Source: Curtobacterium sp. VKM Ac-2865
Lineage (GTDB): Bacteria > Actinomycetota > Actinomycetes > Actinomycetales > Microbacteriaceae
DNA: 64,000 nt
Direction: 5' to 3'
NCBI RefSeq assembly: GCF_015350905.1
Contig: NZ_JADKRZ010000006.1
Location: forward strand, 124,001-188,000
Each line of letters starts with the position of its first letter. The first letter of the stretch is position 1. Below, one piece after another: positions 8,699-18,569 of the stretch. The notes beneath the pieces are model-generated. The model was not told where the DNA came from. It was given only the letters and a program-made list of their open reading frames with translations, and did not search any database. Both the position numbers and the translations under genes were made by a program.

Positions 8699-8906
8699 CA
8701 GCCGGAGCGCGCACCCAGGGGCTGTTCACGCGACCGTAACCGAGGGATCCGCGTGTCGATATCGACGTGGACAGGGGCTCGACGTAACGTCAGCGCCATC
8801 GGGCACCGAGCCCGATCGAAGCGGCCACAGTCGGTGCTTCGAGACCCGCTCCGTGGCCGCGTGAGGACAAGGACCGGGTCGTTCGCGGCCCGGGGATGGA
8901 GTGGTC
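8699..8906. other. gene-free stretch with two palindromes upstream of phoH-like gene
   Basis: About 200 bp without a supported gene. It contains the perfect palindrome GTCGATATCGAC (8755-8766) and GACGTAACGTC (8781-8791), which fits a regulated promoter for the downstream PIN-PhoH gene. No terminator hairpin is obvious after the aminotransferase-like gene. Confidence 0.4.
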
Positions 8907-10274
8907 GTGACCTCTCAGAACGTCTCCCGCGGAACCTCGTCAGCAGCGTCGACCTCGGCTTCGGCCGACCGGTCGACCGGCACCGCCCAGCGCACCTACG
9001 TGCTGGACACCTCGGTGCTGCTGAGTGATCCGCGAGCCCTGTTCCGCTTCGACGAGCACGCGGTGGTGCTGCCCGTCGTGGTCGTCAGCGAGCTCGAGTC
9101 GAAGCGCAACGACCCGGAGATCGGCTACTTCGCCCGCCAGGCCCTCCGGATCCTCGACGAGCTCCGGGTCGAGCACGAGCGGCTCGACTTCCCGGTCGCG
9201 GTCGGCGACGGCGGCTCGCTCCGCGTCGAGCTGAACCACTCGAACCAGTCGGTGCTGCCGTCCGGACTGCAGCTCGGCGACAACGACTCCCGCATCCTGG
9301 CGGTCGCGATGAACCTGGCGAACGACGGCCTCGACGTGGTCGTCGTGTCGAAGGACCTCCCGCTCCGCGTCAAGGCCGCCTCGGTCGGGCTGGCCGCCCA
9401 GGAGTACCGCGCCGAACTCGCCGTCGACTCCGGGTACACGGGCATCACCGACCTGCAGGTCTCGGGGAGCGAGATGACCCACCTCTACGAGCAGGAGGAG
9501 ATCACCTCCGCCGCGCTCGAGGGCGTCCCCGTCAACACCGGCGTCGTGATCCACTCCGAGCGCGGATCGGCCCTGGGCCGCGTGCACACCCCGGGTGCCG
9601 TCGCCCTGGTCCGTGGCGACCGCGAGGTCTTCGGCCTCCGCGGACGATCTGCCGAGCAGCGCCTGGCCATCGACGCCCTGCTCGACCCGGAGATCGGCAT
9701 CGTCTCGCTCGGCGGCAGCGCGGGCACGGGCAAGTCGGCCCTGGCCCTGTGCGCCGGGCTCGAAGCCGTGCTCGAACGGCAGCAGCACAAGAAGATCATG
9801 GTGTTCCGCCCGCTCTACGCCGTCGGTGGGCAGGAGCTCGGCTTCCTGCCCGGCGACGCCAACGAGAAGATGAACCCGTGGGCGCAGGCCGTCTACGACA
9901 CCCTCGGTGCGCTGGTCTCCGACAACGTGCTGGACGAGGTCGTCGAGCGCGGCATGCTCGAGGTGCTCCCGCTGACGCACATCCGTGGCCGCTCGCTACA
10001 CGACGCCTTCGTGATCGTCGACGAGGCACAGTCGCTCGAGCGCAACGTGCTCCTGACCATGCTGTCCCGCATCGGGCAGAACTCGCGGGTGGTCCTGACC
10101 CACGACGTCGCCCAGCGCGACAACCTGCGGGTCGGCCGGCATGACGGAGTCGCCTCGGTGATCGAGCGGCTCAAGGGGCACCCGCTGTTCGCGCACGTCA
10201 CGCTGACGCGGTCCGAGCGCTCGGCGATCGCGGCGCTCGTGACGGAGATGCTGGACTCACCGGACCTGGTCTAG
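8907..10274 (+). CDS. PIN domain-PhoH family ATPase/ribonuclease
   Basis: A 455-residue fusion. The N-terminal PIN nuclease (about 30-165) shows [19 protein letters not shown] and [12 protein letters not shown], supplying the acidic metal-binding residues. The C-terminal PhoH P-loop ATPase has Walker [10 protein letters not shown] at 269-277 and Walker [12 protein letters not shown]. This PIN-PhoH order is the mycobacterial PhoH2/YlaK type, an ATP-dependent, sequence-selective RNase/helicase that in some genomes pairs with an upstream antitoxin; no such partner is seen here. Start GTG with GGAG 5 nt upstream; another GTG two codons earlier is possible. Confidence 0.9.
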   Translation: MTSQNVSRGTSSAASTSASADRSTGTAQRTYVLDTSVLLSDPRALFRFDEHAVVLPVVVVSELESKRNDPEIGYFARQALRILDELRVEHERLDFPVAVGDGGSLRVELNHSNQSVLPSGLQLGDNDSRILAVAMNLANDGLDVVVVSKDLPLRVKAASVGLAAQEYRAELAVDSGYTGITDLQVSGSEMTHLYEQEEITSAALEGVPVNTGVVIHSERGSALGRVHTPGAVALVRGDREVFGLRGRSAEQRLAIDALLDPEIGIVSLGGSAGTGKSALALCAGLEAVLERQQHKKIMVFRPLYAVGGQELGFLPGDANEKMNPWAQAVYDTLGALVSDNVLDEVVERGMLEVLPLTHIRGRSLHDAFVIVDEAQSLERNVLLTMLSRIGQNSRVVLTHDVAQRDNLRVGRHDGVASVIERLKGHPLFAHVTLTRSERSAIAALVTEMLDSPDLV

Positions 10275-10314
10275 TCGCGTCGGGTTCCGCGGGCCCGGTC
10301 CGGTCGGACCACCT

Positions 10315-10362
10315 GACGGACGGGAGGCTCGGTGCCAGCTGGCACCGGGCCTCCCGTCCGTC
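10315..10362. terminator. bidirectional hairpin terminator between phoH-like gene and fumC
   Basis: A 24-bp inverted repeat with a single G-T pair and no unpaired loop bases beyond the turn. Its core GGACGGGAGGCTCGG marks it as a member of the recurrent hairpin family. It lies midway between two convergent genes. Confidence 0.88.
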
Positions 10363-10382
10363 GTGTGGTCGCGCGGGTGCGC

Positions 10383-11819
10383 TCAGTTCGGGTGGGTCAT
10401 GCGGAGGACGTCGAGGGCCTCGTCCAGCTGGGCCTCGGTCACCTCGCCACGTTCGACGTGGCCGAGGGCCACGACCGCTTCTCGGACGGTGACGCCCTCG
10501 GCGACGGCGTACTTCGCGACCTTCGCGGCGGCCTCGTAGCCGATGGCCCGGTTCAGGGGCGTCACGATGGACGGCGACGACTCCGCGAAGGCCCGGGCCC
10601 GCGCCAGGTCGGCCTGCAGGCCGTCGATGGTCTTGTCCGCCAGGACCCGCGAGCTGTTCGCCAGCAGCCGGATCGACTCGAGCAGTGCCGTGCCCATCAC
10701 GGGGATGGCGACGTTGAGCTCGAACGCGCCGGAGGCCCCCGCCCAGGAGATCGTGGCGTCGTTGCCGATCACCCGTGCCGCGACCATCAGGGTGGCCTCG
10801 GGGATCACCGGGTTGACCTTGCCGGGCATGATCGAGGACCCGGGCTGCAGGTCGGGGATGTGCAGCTCGCCGAGCCCGGTGTTCGGGCCGGAGCCCATCC
10901 AGCGCAGGTCGTTGTTGATCTTCGTCAGGCTGACCGCCAGCACCTTGAGCGCGCCGGAGGCCTCGACGAGGGCGTCACGCGCACCCTGGGCCTCGAAGTG
11001 GTCGAGTGCCTCGGTGATCGGCAGGCCGGTGTCCTCGGCGAGCTGCGCGATGACCTGCTGCGGGAAGCCCTTCGGGGTGTTGATGCCCGTGCCGACGGCG
11101 GTGCCGCCCAGGGGGACCTCGGCGACCCGGGGGAGCGTGGCGTTCACGCGCTCGATGCCGAGCCGGATCTGGCGTGCGTACCCGCCGAACTCCTGCCCGA
11201 GGGTGACCGGGGTGGCGTCCATCAGGTGCGTGCGCCCGGACTTCACTGCGTCGGCCCACTCGGCGGCCTTGCGCTCGAGCGACTCGGCGAGGTGCTCGAG
11301 TGCCGGCACCAGGGACCGGATCAGCGCGTCGGTGACGGCGACGTGGACCGAGGTCGGGAAGACGTCGTTCGAGGACTGCGAGGCGTTGACGTGGTCGTTC
11401 GGGTGGACGGCGTCGCCGGCGATGTCGGAGGCGAGGGTCGCGAGGACCTCGTTCATGTTCATGTTCGACGACGTGCCGCTGCCGGTCTGGTAGACGTCGA
11501 CGGGGAACTGGTCGTGGTGCTGGCCGGCGATGATCGTGTCGGCGGCCTGCTGGATCGCGACGGCCACGCTGCCGTCGATGATGCCGAGCTGCCCGTTCAC
11601 GATGGCTGCCGCGCGCTTGATCCGGGCGAGGGCCACGATCTGCGCGGGCTCGAGGCCGGTGCCGGAGATCGGGAAGTTCTCGACGGCGCGCTGCGTCTGC
11701 GCCCGGTAGAGGGCTGAGGCCGGCACGCGGACCTCGCCCATGGTGTCGTGTTCGATCCGGTAGTCGCCGGTGGTGTCGGGCGTCGTCGCGGTCGTGTTCG
11801 TCGCGGTGGTGTCGGTCAC
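10383..11819 (-). CDS. fumC: class II fumarate hydratase
   Basis: Interconverts fumarate and L-malate in the TCA cycle as a homotetramer. The superfamily signature [11 protein letters not shown] is at 327-337, where the flexible loop supplies the catalytic serine. [13 protein letters not shown] (113-125) and [16 protein letters not shown] (195-210, with His198) are the other active-site blocks. 478 residues with a short Thr-rich N-terminal tail. GTG start with AGGAAGGACC about 10 nt upstream. The reading frame stays open far upstream through tandem repeats, but the ribosome site fixes the start. Carbonic anhydrase lies upstream on the same strand. Confidence 0.95.
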   Translation of the reverse strand: MTDTTATNTTATTPDTTGDYRIEHDTMGEVRVPASALYRAQTQRAVENFPISGTGLEPAQIVALARIKRAAAIVNGQLGIIDGSVAVAIQQAADTIIAGQHHDQFPVDVYQTGSGTSSNMNMNEVLATLASDIAGDAVHPNDHVNASQSSNDVFPTSVHVAVTDALIRSLVPALEHLAESLERKAAEWADAVKSGRTHLMDATPVTLGQEFGGYARQIRLGIERVNATLPRVAEVPLGGTAVGTGINTPKGFPQQVIAQLAEDTGLPITEALDHFEAQGARDALVEASGALKVLAVSLTKINNDLRWMGSGPNTGLGELHIPDLQPGSSIMPGKVNPVIPEATLMVAARVIGNDATISWAGASGAFELNVAIPVMGTALLESIRLLANSSRVLADKTIDGLQADLARARAFAESSPSIVTPLNRAIGYEAAAKVAKYAVAEGVTVREAVVALGHVERGEVTEAQLDEALDVLRMTHPN

Positions 11820-11861
11820 GTCGTCGTGGTCCTTCCTGGTGGTGCTGCCGGACGCGGTCAC

Positions 11862-11948
11862 GTCCGGGAGGTGCTGCCGGTCGGGGTCGCCGTCCGGCAC
11901 GTGCTGCCGGTCGGGTGCGCCGTCCGGGAGGTCGTGGCGCTGCACGCC
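11862..11948. repeat. tandem 30-bp repeat between the carbonic anhydrase gene and fumC
   Basis: Two full imperfect 30-bp units (11862-11891, 11892-11921) and a partial third, each beginning GTCCGGSANGTGCTGCCGG; another partial unit lies just before. On the minus strand they are in frame with fumC and would read as a repeated DRQHxPDGxP decapeptide, although no convincing start precedes them. They fill the 148-bp gap, where a fumC promoter or leader would be expected. Confidence 0.7.
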
Positions 11949-11967
11949 GGTGCTGCGGGGCTGGACG

Positions 11968-12582
11968 TCAGGCGTCGCCCACGACGGTGTCGATCGTGAC
12001 CTCGCCCGTGGCGAGGTCGTAGGTCGCGCCGACCACGGCCAACCTACCCTCGGCGATGGCGTCCGACACGGCCCCGGAGCGCTCGAGCACGGCGCGCAGC
12101 GTGGCCTCGAGGTGTGCGGCGCCGATGGCTTCCTGCGGGATGTCGGCGTCGGTGGCACGGACACGCTCGACGCTCGGGGCGATGGCGTCGACGAGGGCCT
12201 GCAGGTGCGGGGCCGGCACGGGTTCACCGGACCGGGCCGCGGCGACGGCACCGCACCTGGTGTGGCGGAGCACGACGACGAGCGGCGTGCCGAGTGCGAC
12301 GACGGCGAACTCGATCGAGCCGAGGACGACGTCGTCGACGATCTGCCCGGCGTTGCGGATGGCGAAGACGTCACCGATGCCCGCGTCGAAGACGTGCTCG
12401 AACGGCACGCGGGAGTCGGAGCAGCCGAGGACCGTCGCGAACGGCGCCTGGGAGCCCTCGAGCTCGGTGCGGCGCTGCGGGTCGATGCGGCCGGTGCGGC
12501 GCTTGTCGGAGGCGAACCGGGCGTTGCCCTCCACGAGCAGACGGAGGGCTTCGACGGGGGTGGACGCGGCGCGGTCGGTCAT
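11968..12582 (-). CDS. beta-class carbonic anhydrase
   Basis: Hydrates CO2 to bicarbonate using a zinc bound by Cys54 (in CSDSR), His107 and Cys110 (in RHTRCGA); the Asp56-Arg58 dyad that gates the zinc is present. 204 residues, a normal single-domain beta enzyme. The ATG has GAGGAG 8-13 nt upstream. It precedes fumC on the same strand with 148 bp of repeat-rich spacing, so co-transcription is possible but not shown. A supply of bicarbonate for carboxylases is the likely role. Confidence 0.92.
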   Translation of the reverse strand: MTDRAASTPVEALRLLVEGNARFASDKRRTGRIDPQRRTELEGSQAPFATVLGCSDSRVPFEHVFDAGIGDVFAIRNAGQIVDDVVLGSIEFAVVALGTPLVVVLRHTRCGAVAAARSGEPVPAPHLQALVDAIAPSVERVRATDADIPQEAIGAAHLEATLRAVLERSGAVSDAIAEGRLAVVGATYDLATGEVTIDTVVGDA

Positions 12583-12646
12583 GGGGTTCGGCTCCTCGGT
12601 GCTGCTGCGGGGGGTCGGGCTGGTTCTGCGGTCGGGGTGGTGCTGG

Positions 12647-13285
12647 CTACGGAGCGAGCTGTTTCGCCACGGCGCTCGCGACGGTCCGGAACGACGCGTC
12701 GTTCGCGGTCCCCACGAGCACGATGGTGTCCGAGCCGAAGGTACCGACGAGCGAGTACGCCTGGTTGCCGGCGTCCTGGCCTTCGTCGCGGCGGTCGTAC
12801 ACGGTCCACTTCGTGCCGCCGATCGAGCGGGTGCCGGTGGCGCGGTGCTGGCCGAGCTGGTTCGCGACCCAGGTCGGGTTGGCGCGGATGCCCTGCTGCA
12901 GGCCGATGTACTGCTTGTCGGGCGTCAGGAAGCCCACGGTCCAGATGTCGACCCCGTCAGCGGTCTTGTCCGTGTAGTCGGCACGGTTCGACGACCAGCT
13001 CTCCGGCAGCGCCGGCGCGGCGAGGGTCACGCCGGGGACGTCCGCCTGGGCGGCGACCTGACGGTAGTCGACGTCGCGGTCCACGGTGCTGTCGGGTCGT
13101 GCGACCACGGCGACGAGGAACAGCACGATGCCGAGCGAGGCGATGAGCGCGAGCACGAGGTTGAAGGCGGTCTGGTGCTCCTTGCGGGAGCGACGCGCGG
13201 TGTCCTTGCGGAGCCAGGTCTCCTCGGGCGTCTCGGGGCGGCCGAGCTCGGCGACGATCGGGCGGCCGGTGTCCGGGTCGCTCAT
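12647..13285 (-). CDS. DUF4245 family protein
   Basis: A 212-residue protein with a soluble N-terminal tail ([22 protein letters not shown]), one transmembrane segment at about 42-64 ([21 protein letters not shown]), and an extracytoplasmic domain ending in [11 protein letters not shown]. This matches DUF4245, an actinobacterial family often located between xseB and glpX or fumC homologues; its function is unknown. The ATG overlaps the xseB stop as ATGA, so translation is coupled to exonuclease VII small subunit. Confidence 0.8.
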   Translation of the reverse strand: MSDPDTGRPIVAELGRPETPEETWLRKDTARRSRKEHQTAFNLVLALIASLGIVLFLVAVVARPDSTVDRDVDYRQVAAQADVPGVTLAAPALPESWSSNRADYTDKTADGVDIWTVGFLTPDKQYIGLQQGIRANPTWVANQLGQHRATGTRSIGGTKWTVYDRRDEGQDAGNQAYSLVGTFGSDTIVLVGTANDASFRTVASAVAKQLAP

Positions 13286-13533
13286 CGGTCGGCGTCCCCG
13301 GACTCGGAGGCGGCACGGGCTGCGTCGAGCCGGGCGCGGGCACCGACGAGCCATTCCTCGCACCGGGCGGCGAGGGCTTCGCCGCGTTCCCACAGCGTGA
13401 GCGAGCGCTCGAGCGTGGCGGACCCCTGCTCGAGTTCACCGACCACGCGCACGAGTTCGTCGCGGGCGGCTTCGTACGTCAGGGACCGGACGTCGGACTG
13501 CTCGGCTGCTGCGGACTGCTCCTCGGTTGACAC
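13282..13533 (-). CDS. xseB: exodeoxyribonuclease VII small subunit
   Basis: An 83-residue helical protein with the conserved pattern [45 protein letters not shown], which binds in several copies to XseA in the ssDNA-specific exonuclease VII. The GTG start lies 6 nt after TAGGAT (minus strand, 13540-13545), suggesting a leaderless transcript beginning here, separate from xseA 83 bp upstream. It forms an overlapping pair with the DUF4245 gene. Confidence 0.92.
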   Translation of the reverse strand: MSTEEQSAAAEQSDVRSLTYEAARDELVRVVGELEQGSATLERSLTLWERGEALAARCEEWLVGARARLDAARAASESGDADR

Positions 13534-13616
13534 GTCTCGATCCTACCGAGGGTCCACCGACGCCACCGTGACCGGGCTGCGCCTGTGGAGAACGTCGTCG
13601 GGCGTCGTCACGCTGC

Positions 13617-14855
13617 TCAGCCCTCGCCGTCCGGACCGGGTCCCTCGGCGGTCAGCGCGCCGGTCGCGGTGCCGGCGCCGAGCGTGACGCGGACGTCCGC
13701 GGTGCCGTCGAGGTCCGATGCCGCCCGCACGACCGCGCCGTCACCGGTCTGGACGATGGCGTAGCCGCGGCGCAGGGTGTCGCGGGGGGAGAGCGCCCGC
13801 AGGCGTCCGGTGAGGTGGCCGACGTCGGCGTGGGAGCGCTCGAGGCGTCGGTCGAGCAGCTCGCGTGCCCGGGAGAGGTCGCGCGCCACCTCTTCCGCTC
13901 GGGTGTCGACGAGCCAGGCGGTGGACGCGAGTGCCGGACGCGAGCGCAGGGCGGCGATCCGGTCGGCCTCCACCGACAGGGTGTGCGAGAGCCGGAGCCC
14001 GATCCGGGCACGGGCCTGCCGGACGTTGGCGAGTTCCTCCGCGACGTCGGGGACCACGCGCTTGGCGGCGTCCGTCGGGGTGGAGGCGCGGAGGTCGGCG
14101 ACCTCGTCGAGGATGGGCCGGTCGGCCTCGTGTCCGATGGCCGACACGATCGGCGTGGTGGCCGCGGCGGCTGCCCGGACGAGCCCCTCGTCGCTGAAGC
14201 CGAGCAGGTTCTGGAAGTCGCCACCACCGCGGGCGATGATGATGACGTCGACCTCGGGGTCGGCGTCGAGCTCCTGGATCGCCGCGGTGACCTCGCCCAC
14301 GGTGCGGTCGCCCTGCACCGCGGTGTGGACGGTCCGGAACTCGACGTGCGGCCACCGGAGCTGGGCGTTCCGCTTGACGTCCTTCTCGGCGTCGGAGTCC
14401 TTCCCCGTGATCAGGCCGATGCGGTGTGGGAGGAACGGCAGACGTCGCTTGCGTGCGACGTCGAACAGGCCTTCCTCGGCCAGGGTCCTGCGGAGTCGTT
14501 CGAGTCGTTCGAGCAGGTCACCGAGCCCGACGTGCTTCATCTCGACGACCTGCATCGTCAGGGAGCCGCCCTTGACCCAGTAGTTCGGCTTGACCGCCGC
14601 GACCACCCTGGCTCCCTGCTTCAGGTCGGCGGGCACGCGGGAGCGGACGCTCGACCAGATCGAGAACGACACGGTGGCGTCGACCTCGAGGTCCTTGAGC
14701 TTGCCGTAGACGTTGCCGCCGGCGACGTTCCACTGAGTGATCTCGCCTTCGATCCAGGCGGTGCCGAGCCGGTCGATCCAGTCCCGGAGCTTCGCGCCGA
14801 GCAGCGCGACCGGCCACGGGTTGTCGGCCGTCGGTGGGCCCTGTTCGATCGCCAT
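13617..14855 (-). CDS. xseA: exodeoxyribonuclease VII large subunit
   Basis: The 412-residue catalytic subunit of exonuclease VII. It has an N-terminal OB fold ([31 protein letters not shown]), then the nuclease domain with [37 protein letters not shown] and [12 protein letters not shown], and a C-terminal coiled coil that recruits XseB. Slightly shorter than the E. coli protein, as is typical of actinobacteria. Strong AGGAGGAG site before the ATG. Divergent from ispH. Confidence 0.94.
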   Translation of the reverse strand: MAIEQGPPTADNPWPVALLGAKLRDWIDRLGTAWIEGEITQWNVAGGNVYGKLKDLEVDATVSFSIWSSVRSRVPADLKQGARVVAAVKPNYWVKGGSLTMQVVEMKHVGLGDLLERLERLRRTLAEEGLFDVARKRRLPFLPHRIGLITGKDSDAEKDVKRNAQLRWPHVEFRTVHTAVQGDRTVGEVTAAIQELDADPEVDVIIIARGGGDFQNLLGFSDEGLVRAAAAATTPIVSAIGHEADRPILDEVADLRASTPTDAAKRVVPDVAEELANVRQARARIGLRLSHTLSVEADRIAALRSRPALASTAWLVDTRAEEVARDLSRARELLDRRLERSHADVGHLTGRLRALSPRDTLRRGYAIVQTGDGAVVRAASDLDGTADVRVTLGAGTATGALTAEGPGPDGEG

Positions 14856-14969
14856 CGTGCTCCTCCTGCTGGTGCGGTCCCATGGTGCCGGAGACCGCCG
14901 ACGACCGGGCCGTCGACGACCGGTCGCGCGCCCAGCCGGTGTCGGTCCCGCTCACCTATCATCGGGGAC

Positions 14970-16034
14970 GTGACGATCACCAACGGCCACTCGGTCCCGC
15001 TCGCTCCGCCGCGGAGCCCCGCGCCGCGTGGACGCCTGCGGGACGACCCGGTCGCCGGCGCCAAGAAGGTCCTGCTCGCGGCCCCCCGCGGCTACTGCGC
15101 CGGCGTCGACCGCGCGGTGATCGCCGTCGAGAAGGCCCTCGAGCAGTACGGCGAACCCGTGTACGTCCGCAAGCAGATCGTCCACAACGTGCACGTCGTG
15201 TCGACGCTCGAACAGCGCGGCGCGGTCTTCGTCGACGACGTGGACGAGGTCCCGCGCGGGTCGCACGTCGTCTTCAGCGCGCACGGTGTCTCACCGGCGG
15301 TCGTCGCCGGTGCTGCCGCCCGGGACCTGCACGCCATCGACGCCACCTGCCCCCTGGTCACGAAGGTCCACCGCGAGGCGACCCGCTTCGCCAAGGCCGA
15401 GCGCACCATCATCCTGATCGGGCACACGGGCCACGAAGAGGTCGAGGGCACCATGGGCCACGCGCCCGAGCAGACGATCCTGGTCAACGGCCCGGCCGAC
15501 GTCGCCGCGCTGACCGTGGACGACCCCGACAACCTCGTCTGGCTGTCCCAGACCACGCTCAGCGTCGACGAGACGATGGAGACCGTCCGGCTCCTGCGCG
15601 AGAAGTTCCCGACCATCGAGAACCCGCCTTCGGACGACATCTGCTACGCCACCCAGAACCGCCAGGTCGCGATCAAGAAGGTCGCGCCGCAGGCCGACCT
15701 CGTCATCGTGGTCGGGTCCGCGAACTCCTCGAACAGCGTCCGTCTCGTCGACGTGGCGCTCGAGTACGGGGCAACGGCCGCCCACCGCGTGGACTACGCC
15801 GAGGAGATCCAGCAGGAGTGGCTCGACGGCGTGGCGACGGTCGGCGTCACCAGCGGCGCCTCGGTGCCCGAGGAACTCGTGCACGAGGTCCTCGAGCAGC
15901 TGGCCGACGCCGGGTACGGCAGCATGGAAGAGGTCGTGACGGCGCACGAGGACCTGATGTTCTCGCTCCCCAAGGAACTCCGGACCGACGCGGCGGGCAA
16001 CGCCACGCGCGGGCTCGGCGGGCGGCGCCGATGA
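14970..16034 (+). CDS. ispH: 4-hydroxy-3-methylbut-2-enyl diphosphate reductase
   Basis: The final enzyme of the non-mevalonate isoprenoid pathway, an iron-sulfur protein that makes IPP and DMAPP. The three cluster-binding cysteines are Cys43 ([11 protein letters not shown]), Cys127 (DATCPLV) and Cys225 ([11 protein letters not shown]). Substrate contacts IVHNVHVV and [10 protein letters not shown] are also present. 354 residues. The GTG start lies 7 nt after TATCAT (14957-14962), so the mRNA is likely leaderless. The stop overlaps the next start as ATGA. Confidence 0.95.
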   Translation: MTITNGHSVPLAPPRSPAPRGRLRDDPVAGAKKVLLAAPRGYCAGVDRAVIAVEKALEQYGEPVYVRKQIVHNVHVVSTLEQRGAVFVDDVDEVPRGSHVVFSAHGVSPAVVAGAAARDLHAIDATCPLVTKVHREATRFAKAERTIILIGHTGHEEVEGTMGHAPEQTILVNGPADVAALTVDDPDNLVWLSQTTLSVDETMETVRLLREKFPTIENPPSDDICYATQNRQVAIKKVAPQADLVIVVGSANSSNSVRLVDVALEYGATAAHRVDYAEEIQQEWLDGVATVGVTSGASVPEELVHEVLEQLADAGYGSMEEVVTAHEDLMFSLPKELRTDAAGNATRGLGGRRR

Positions 16035-16738
16035 GCGCGCGCGGAGACTGGTCGGCGGCGCCCGACCGTGACCCTGGCGTGCCGCCACAGGACACCGGCG
16101 CCAGCGCCCACACCGACGCTGGTGCTGCGCGCGTCGCCGGCTCCCGTCCCGAGGGCCGTCCTGCTCCGCAGTACGGCGAGTACGCCCCGGAGGGCTGGGT
16201 GAACCCCGTCCTGGTCGAGCAGGAACGTCTCGAACAGCAGCGCTCGCAAGGCGACCGTCCCGCGTCGCAGCAGCAACGGCCCACGCCGAAGACCACGGCC
16301 ACCAGACAGCCCGAGTCGGACTCCGGACGTGCTCCGACCCCGGCTGGCACGCCCGTCGCTGCGCGCTTCGGTGCGTCGCCCGCGGACTTCCTGCTCACCG
16401 TGATGCTGCTGGCCTTCGGGCTGGTCTCGGTGCTGCAGTCGTTGGCGTTCCGGTCGGTCGCCGCGAACCTGGCCCGGCAGCTCGAGGTCCGGTACACCGC
16501 GCTGTCGGACCCCGGCGCGCTCGTGGGCGCGGCGCTCGTCAGTGCGATCGGCGGCCTGGTGCTGTTCGTGCTCGTCGCGTGGTGGTCGCTCGTGCGCCTG
16601 CGCAACCGGAAGCGCACGGTCTGGGTCCCGCTGCTCGGTGGACTCGTCGCGTCGGTGGTCACGCTGTCGGCGTTCCTCACGGTGATGCTGCACGACGACC
16701 GCTTCGTCGCGTGGGCCATGCAGAACGCGGGCGGCTGA
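16031..16738 (+). CDS. DUF6264-like membrane protein with proline-rich tail
   Basis: A 235-residue protein with a long low-complexity cytoplasmic region containing [16 protein letters not shown], characteristic of DUF6264-type Microbacteriaceae proteins, followed by three transmembrane segments between about 118 and 232. Function unknown. It is translationally coupled to ispH by an ATGA overlap. Its 3' end overlaps the convergent TetR gene by 62 bp, which is unusual and leaves no room for a separate terminator. Confidence 0.72.
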   Translation: MSARGDWSAAPDRDPGVPPQDTGASAHTDAGAARVAGSRPEGRPAPQYGEYAPEGWVNPVLVEQERLEQQRSQGDRPASQQQRPTPKTTATRQPESDSGRAPTPAGTPVAARFGASPADFLLTVMLLAFGLVSVLQSLAFRSVAANLARQLEVRYTALSDPGALVGAALVSAIGGLVLFVLVAWWSLVRLRNRKRTVWVPLLGGLVASVVTLSAFLTVMLHDDRFVAWAMQNAGG

Positions 16739-17318
16739 CACCGGTCTCGGTGCCGCCGTCGCCGACCACGCTCCGGATGCGCTGCGTCGCCGCGTCCAGG
16801 TGCTCGGCCAGCGGGGTGTCAGAGTCGTCGGCGAGCCATTGACCGAGTGCCGCCTCGAACAGCTCGACGGTCACGCCAGCGAGGACGACCGCGGTGAGCG
16901 GGTCCTCGCCGCGCAGTACGAACCCGGCCCGGACGGCTTCCCGGAGGTCGGCCTGCTTGCGGAGGTCCCGCTCGCGGAGCGCCGGCTCGGCGTCGATGAC
17001 CCTTCGAGCGGCGCGGATCGCGGAGCGGCGCGGCTCGAACCGCTGCTGCGCGAGGGTGCGGAGGCCGACGAGCACGACGTCGAGCGGTGGGACGTCCAGC
17101 GGGGCCTCGGCGAGCATCCGCGTGGCGATGGCCGGGATCTCGTCATCGCCGAAGAAGACCTCGCGCTTGTCGCTGAAGTACCGGAAGAAGGTCCGTTTGG
17201 TCAGCCCTGCGCGCTCGACGATGTCCGGCACCGTGGTCGCCGTGAAGCCGCGCTCCTCGAACAGCTCCATCGCGGCCGCTCGCAGTCGTTCCCGGGTGCC
17301 CGGCGCCCATCTGGCCAT
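16677..17318 (-). CDS. TetR family transcriptional regulator
   Basis: A 213-residue repressor with an N-terminal helix-turn-helix at about 28-47 ([21 protein letters not shown]) after the usual [15 protein letters not shown], and a helical ligand-binding domain. The start is the ATG 6 nt after TATGCT (minus strand, 17325-17330). It is divergent from a medium-chain oxidoreductase, and two near-identical palindromes lie between them, so it probably represses both genes and is released by a small molecule handled by the enzyme. Confidence 0.88.
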   Translation of the reverse strand: MARWAPGTRERLRAAAMELFEERGFTATTVPDIVERAGLTKRTFFRYFSDKREVFFGDDEIPAIATRMLAEAPLDVPPLDVVLVGLRTLAQQRFEPRRSAIRAARRVIDAEPALRERDLRKQADLREAVRAGFVLRGEDPLTAVVLAGVTVELFEAALGQWLADDSDTPLAEHLDAATQRIRSVVGDGGTETGVSRPRSAWPTRRSGRRAASP

Positions 17319-17334
17319 GCCGCCAGCATAGGTG

Positions 17335-17382
17335 ATGACACCAGGTGTCATGACGGGCTATTGTGATGACACCAGGTGCCAT
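17335..17382. promoter_or_regulatory. paired TetR operators overlapping divergent promoters
   Basis: Two 17-bp sites, ATGACACCAGGTGTCAT (17335-17351, perfect 8-bp arms) and ATGACACCAGGTGCCAT (17366-17382, one mismatch), start 31 bp apart, about three helical turns. A TATTGT -10 candidate for the oxidoreductase lies between them (17359-17364), so site 1 covers its -35 and site 2 its start point. The tetR -10 abuts site 1. Confidence 0.8.
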
Positions 17383-17416
17383 CGAGGTCACACCGCTCAT
17401 CTGCCGGAAGGCAACC

Positions 17417-18556
17417 ATGCCCCAGAACTCCGCCGCTGTGCTCCGAGCGCTGCGCACCCCGTTCGTCGTCGAACCCGCCCACGTCCCGACGCCTGCGAGT
17501 GACGAGGTCGTTGTGCGAGTGCGGGCGGTGGCCGTCAACCCGGTCGACTGGGTCATCCAGGGCACCGGGTCCGTGACCTACCGCTGGCTGCAGACACCGG
17601 CGGTGCTCGGCTCCGACGTCGCCGGCGAGGTCGTCGCCATCGGGTCGGCCGTCACCCGGTTCCGGGTGGGCCAGCGCGTGTTCGGACTCGCCACCGGGAC
17701 GGACCGCGGTCGGGACCCGCAGCACGAGGGCGCGTTCCAGGACCACACCGCGCTGCTCGAGCGACTGACCGCACCGACGCCGGACGACCTCACTGACGAG
17801 CAGGCGGTCGTGCTGCCGCTCGGGGCCTCGACGGCCGCGTGCGCGCTCTTCCAGGAGCGCCACCTCGGGCTCCGCATGCCTGGACACGCGACGGTCGACG
17901 GCGCGGGCGGCACCGCTGACGGCGACCGCGGCGTCGTCGTGGTCTGGGGCGGATCGACGAGCGTCGGCATGAACGCCGTCCAGCTGGCCTCAGCCGCCGG
18001 CTATGACGTCGTCACCACGGCGTCGCCTCGGAACGCCGAGCTCGTCCGGTCGCTCGGAGCCGAGGTGGTGGTGGATCACCACGACCCGCACGCGGTCGAC
18101 GCCCTCGTCGCGGCCATCGCCGGCCGCCGAGTCCTCGGCGCGGTGGCGCTCGGGACGACCTCGGCCGCCGCCTGCATCCAGGTGCTCCGTCGGACGGGCG
18201 GCACCGTGCTGGCGCTGGCGAGCACCCCGGTGTCCCTCGACCGACTTGCAGGACGTCGACGGCTGTTCCCGGCGATGCTCCCCGTGTTCAGCCGGATCGG
18301 CCTCACGATGGCCGGACTGATGCTCAGCGCCCGCCGCGCCGGCATCCGGACCGCCTTCATCTGGGGCAGCAGCCTGCGCGACGACGCGGTCGGCCCGATG
18401 CTGTGGGGCGAGGTCCTGCCGCGCGGTCTCGCGGACGGCACCCTGCGCGCGGTACCTGAGCCGCTCGTCGTGGGCACCGGCCTCGCCGCCGTCCAGGGTG
18501 CGCTCGACCGGCAGCGCGCCGGAGTCTCCGCGCAGAAGATCGTCGTGACGCTCTGA
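17417..18556 (+). CDS. zinc-binding alcohol dehydrogenase-like (MDR) oxidoreductase
   Basis: A 379-residue medium-chain dehydrogenase/reductase with an N-terminal GroES-like domain (VVVRVRAVAVNPVDWVIQG; LGSDVAGEVVAIGSAVTRFRVGQRVFG) and a Rossmann domain (VVVWGGSTSVGMNAVQLASAAGYDVVTTASPRN). Catalytic zinc cysteines are not evident, so it resembles NADPH quinone oxidoreductases or enoyl reductase-like members, including the fungal TOXD-like group. GGAAGG lies 6-11 nt before the ATG. Regulation by the divergent TetR protein is inferred from the two operators; the substrate is unknown. Confidence 0.85.
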   Translation: MPQNSAAVLRALRTPFVVEPAHVPTPASDEVVVRVRAVAVNPVDWVIQGTGSVTYRWLQTPAVLGSDVAGEVVAIGSAVTRFRVGQRVFGLATGTDRGRDPQHEGAFQDHTALLERLTAPTPDDLTDEQAVVLPLGASTAACALFQERHLGLRMPGHATVDGAGGTADGDRGVVVVWGGSTSVGMNAVQLASAAGYDVVTTASPRNAELVRSLGAEVVVDHHDPHAVDALVAAIAGRRVLGAVALGTTSAAACIQVLRRTGGTVLALASTPVSLDRLAGRRRLFPAMLPVFSRIGLTMAGLMLSARRAGIRTAFIWGSSLRDDAVGPMLWGEVLPRGLADGTLRAVPEPLVVGTGLAAVQGALDRQRAGVSAQKIVVTL

Positions 18557-18569
18557 CCGACCGACCTCG

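Noticed and set aside
8907-10274. PIN-PhoH gene as the toxin half of a PhoAT/PhoH2 pair
   Set aside because: No small antitoxin frame with a ribosome site is present in the 208 bp upstream.
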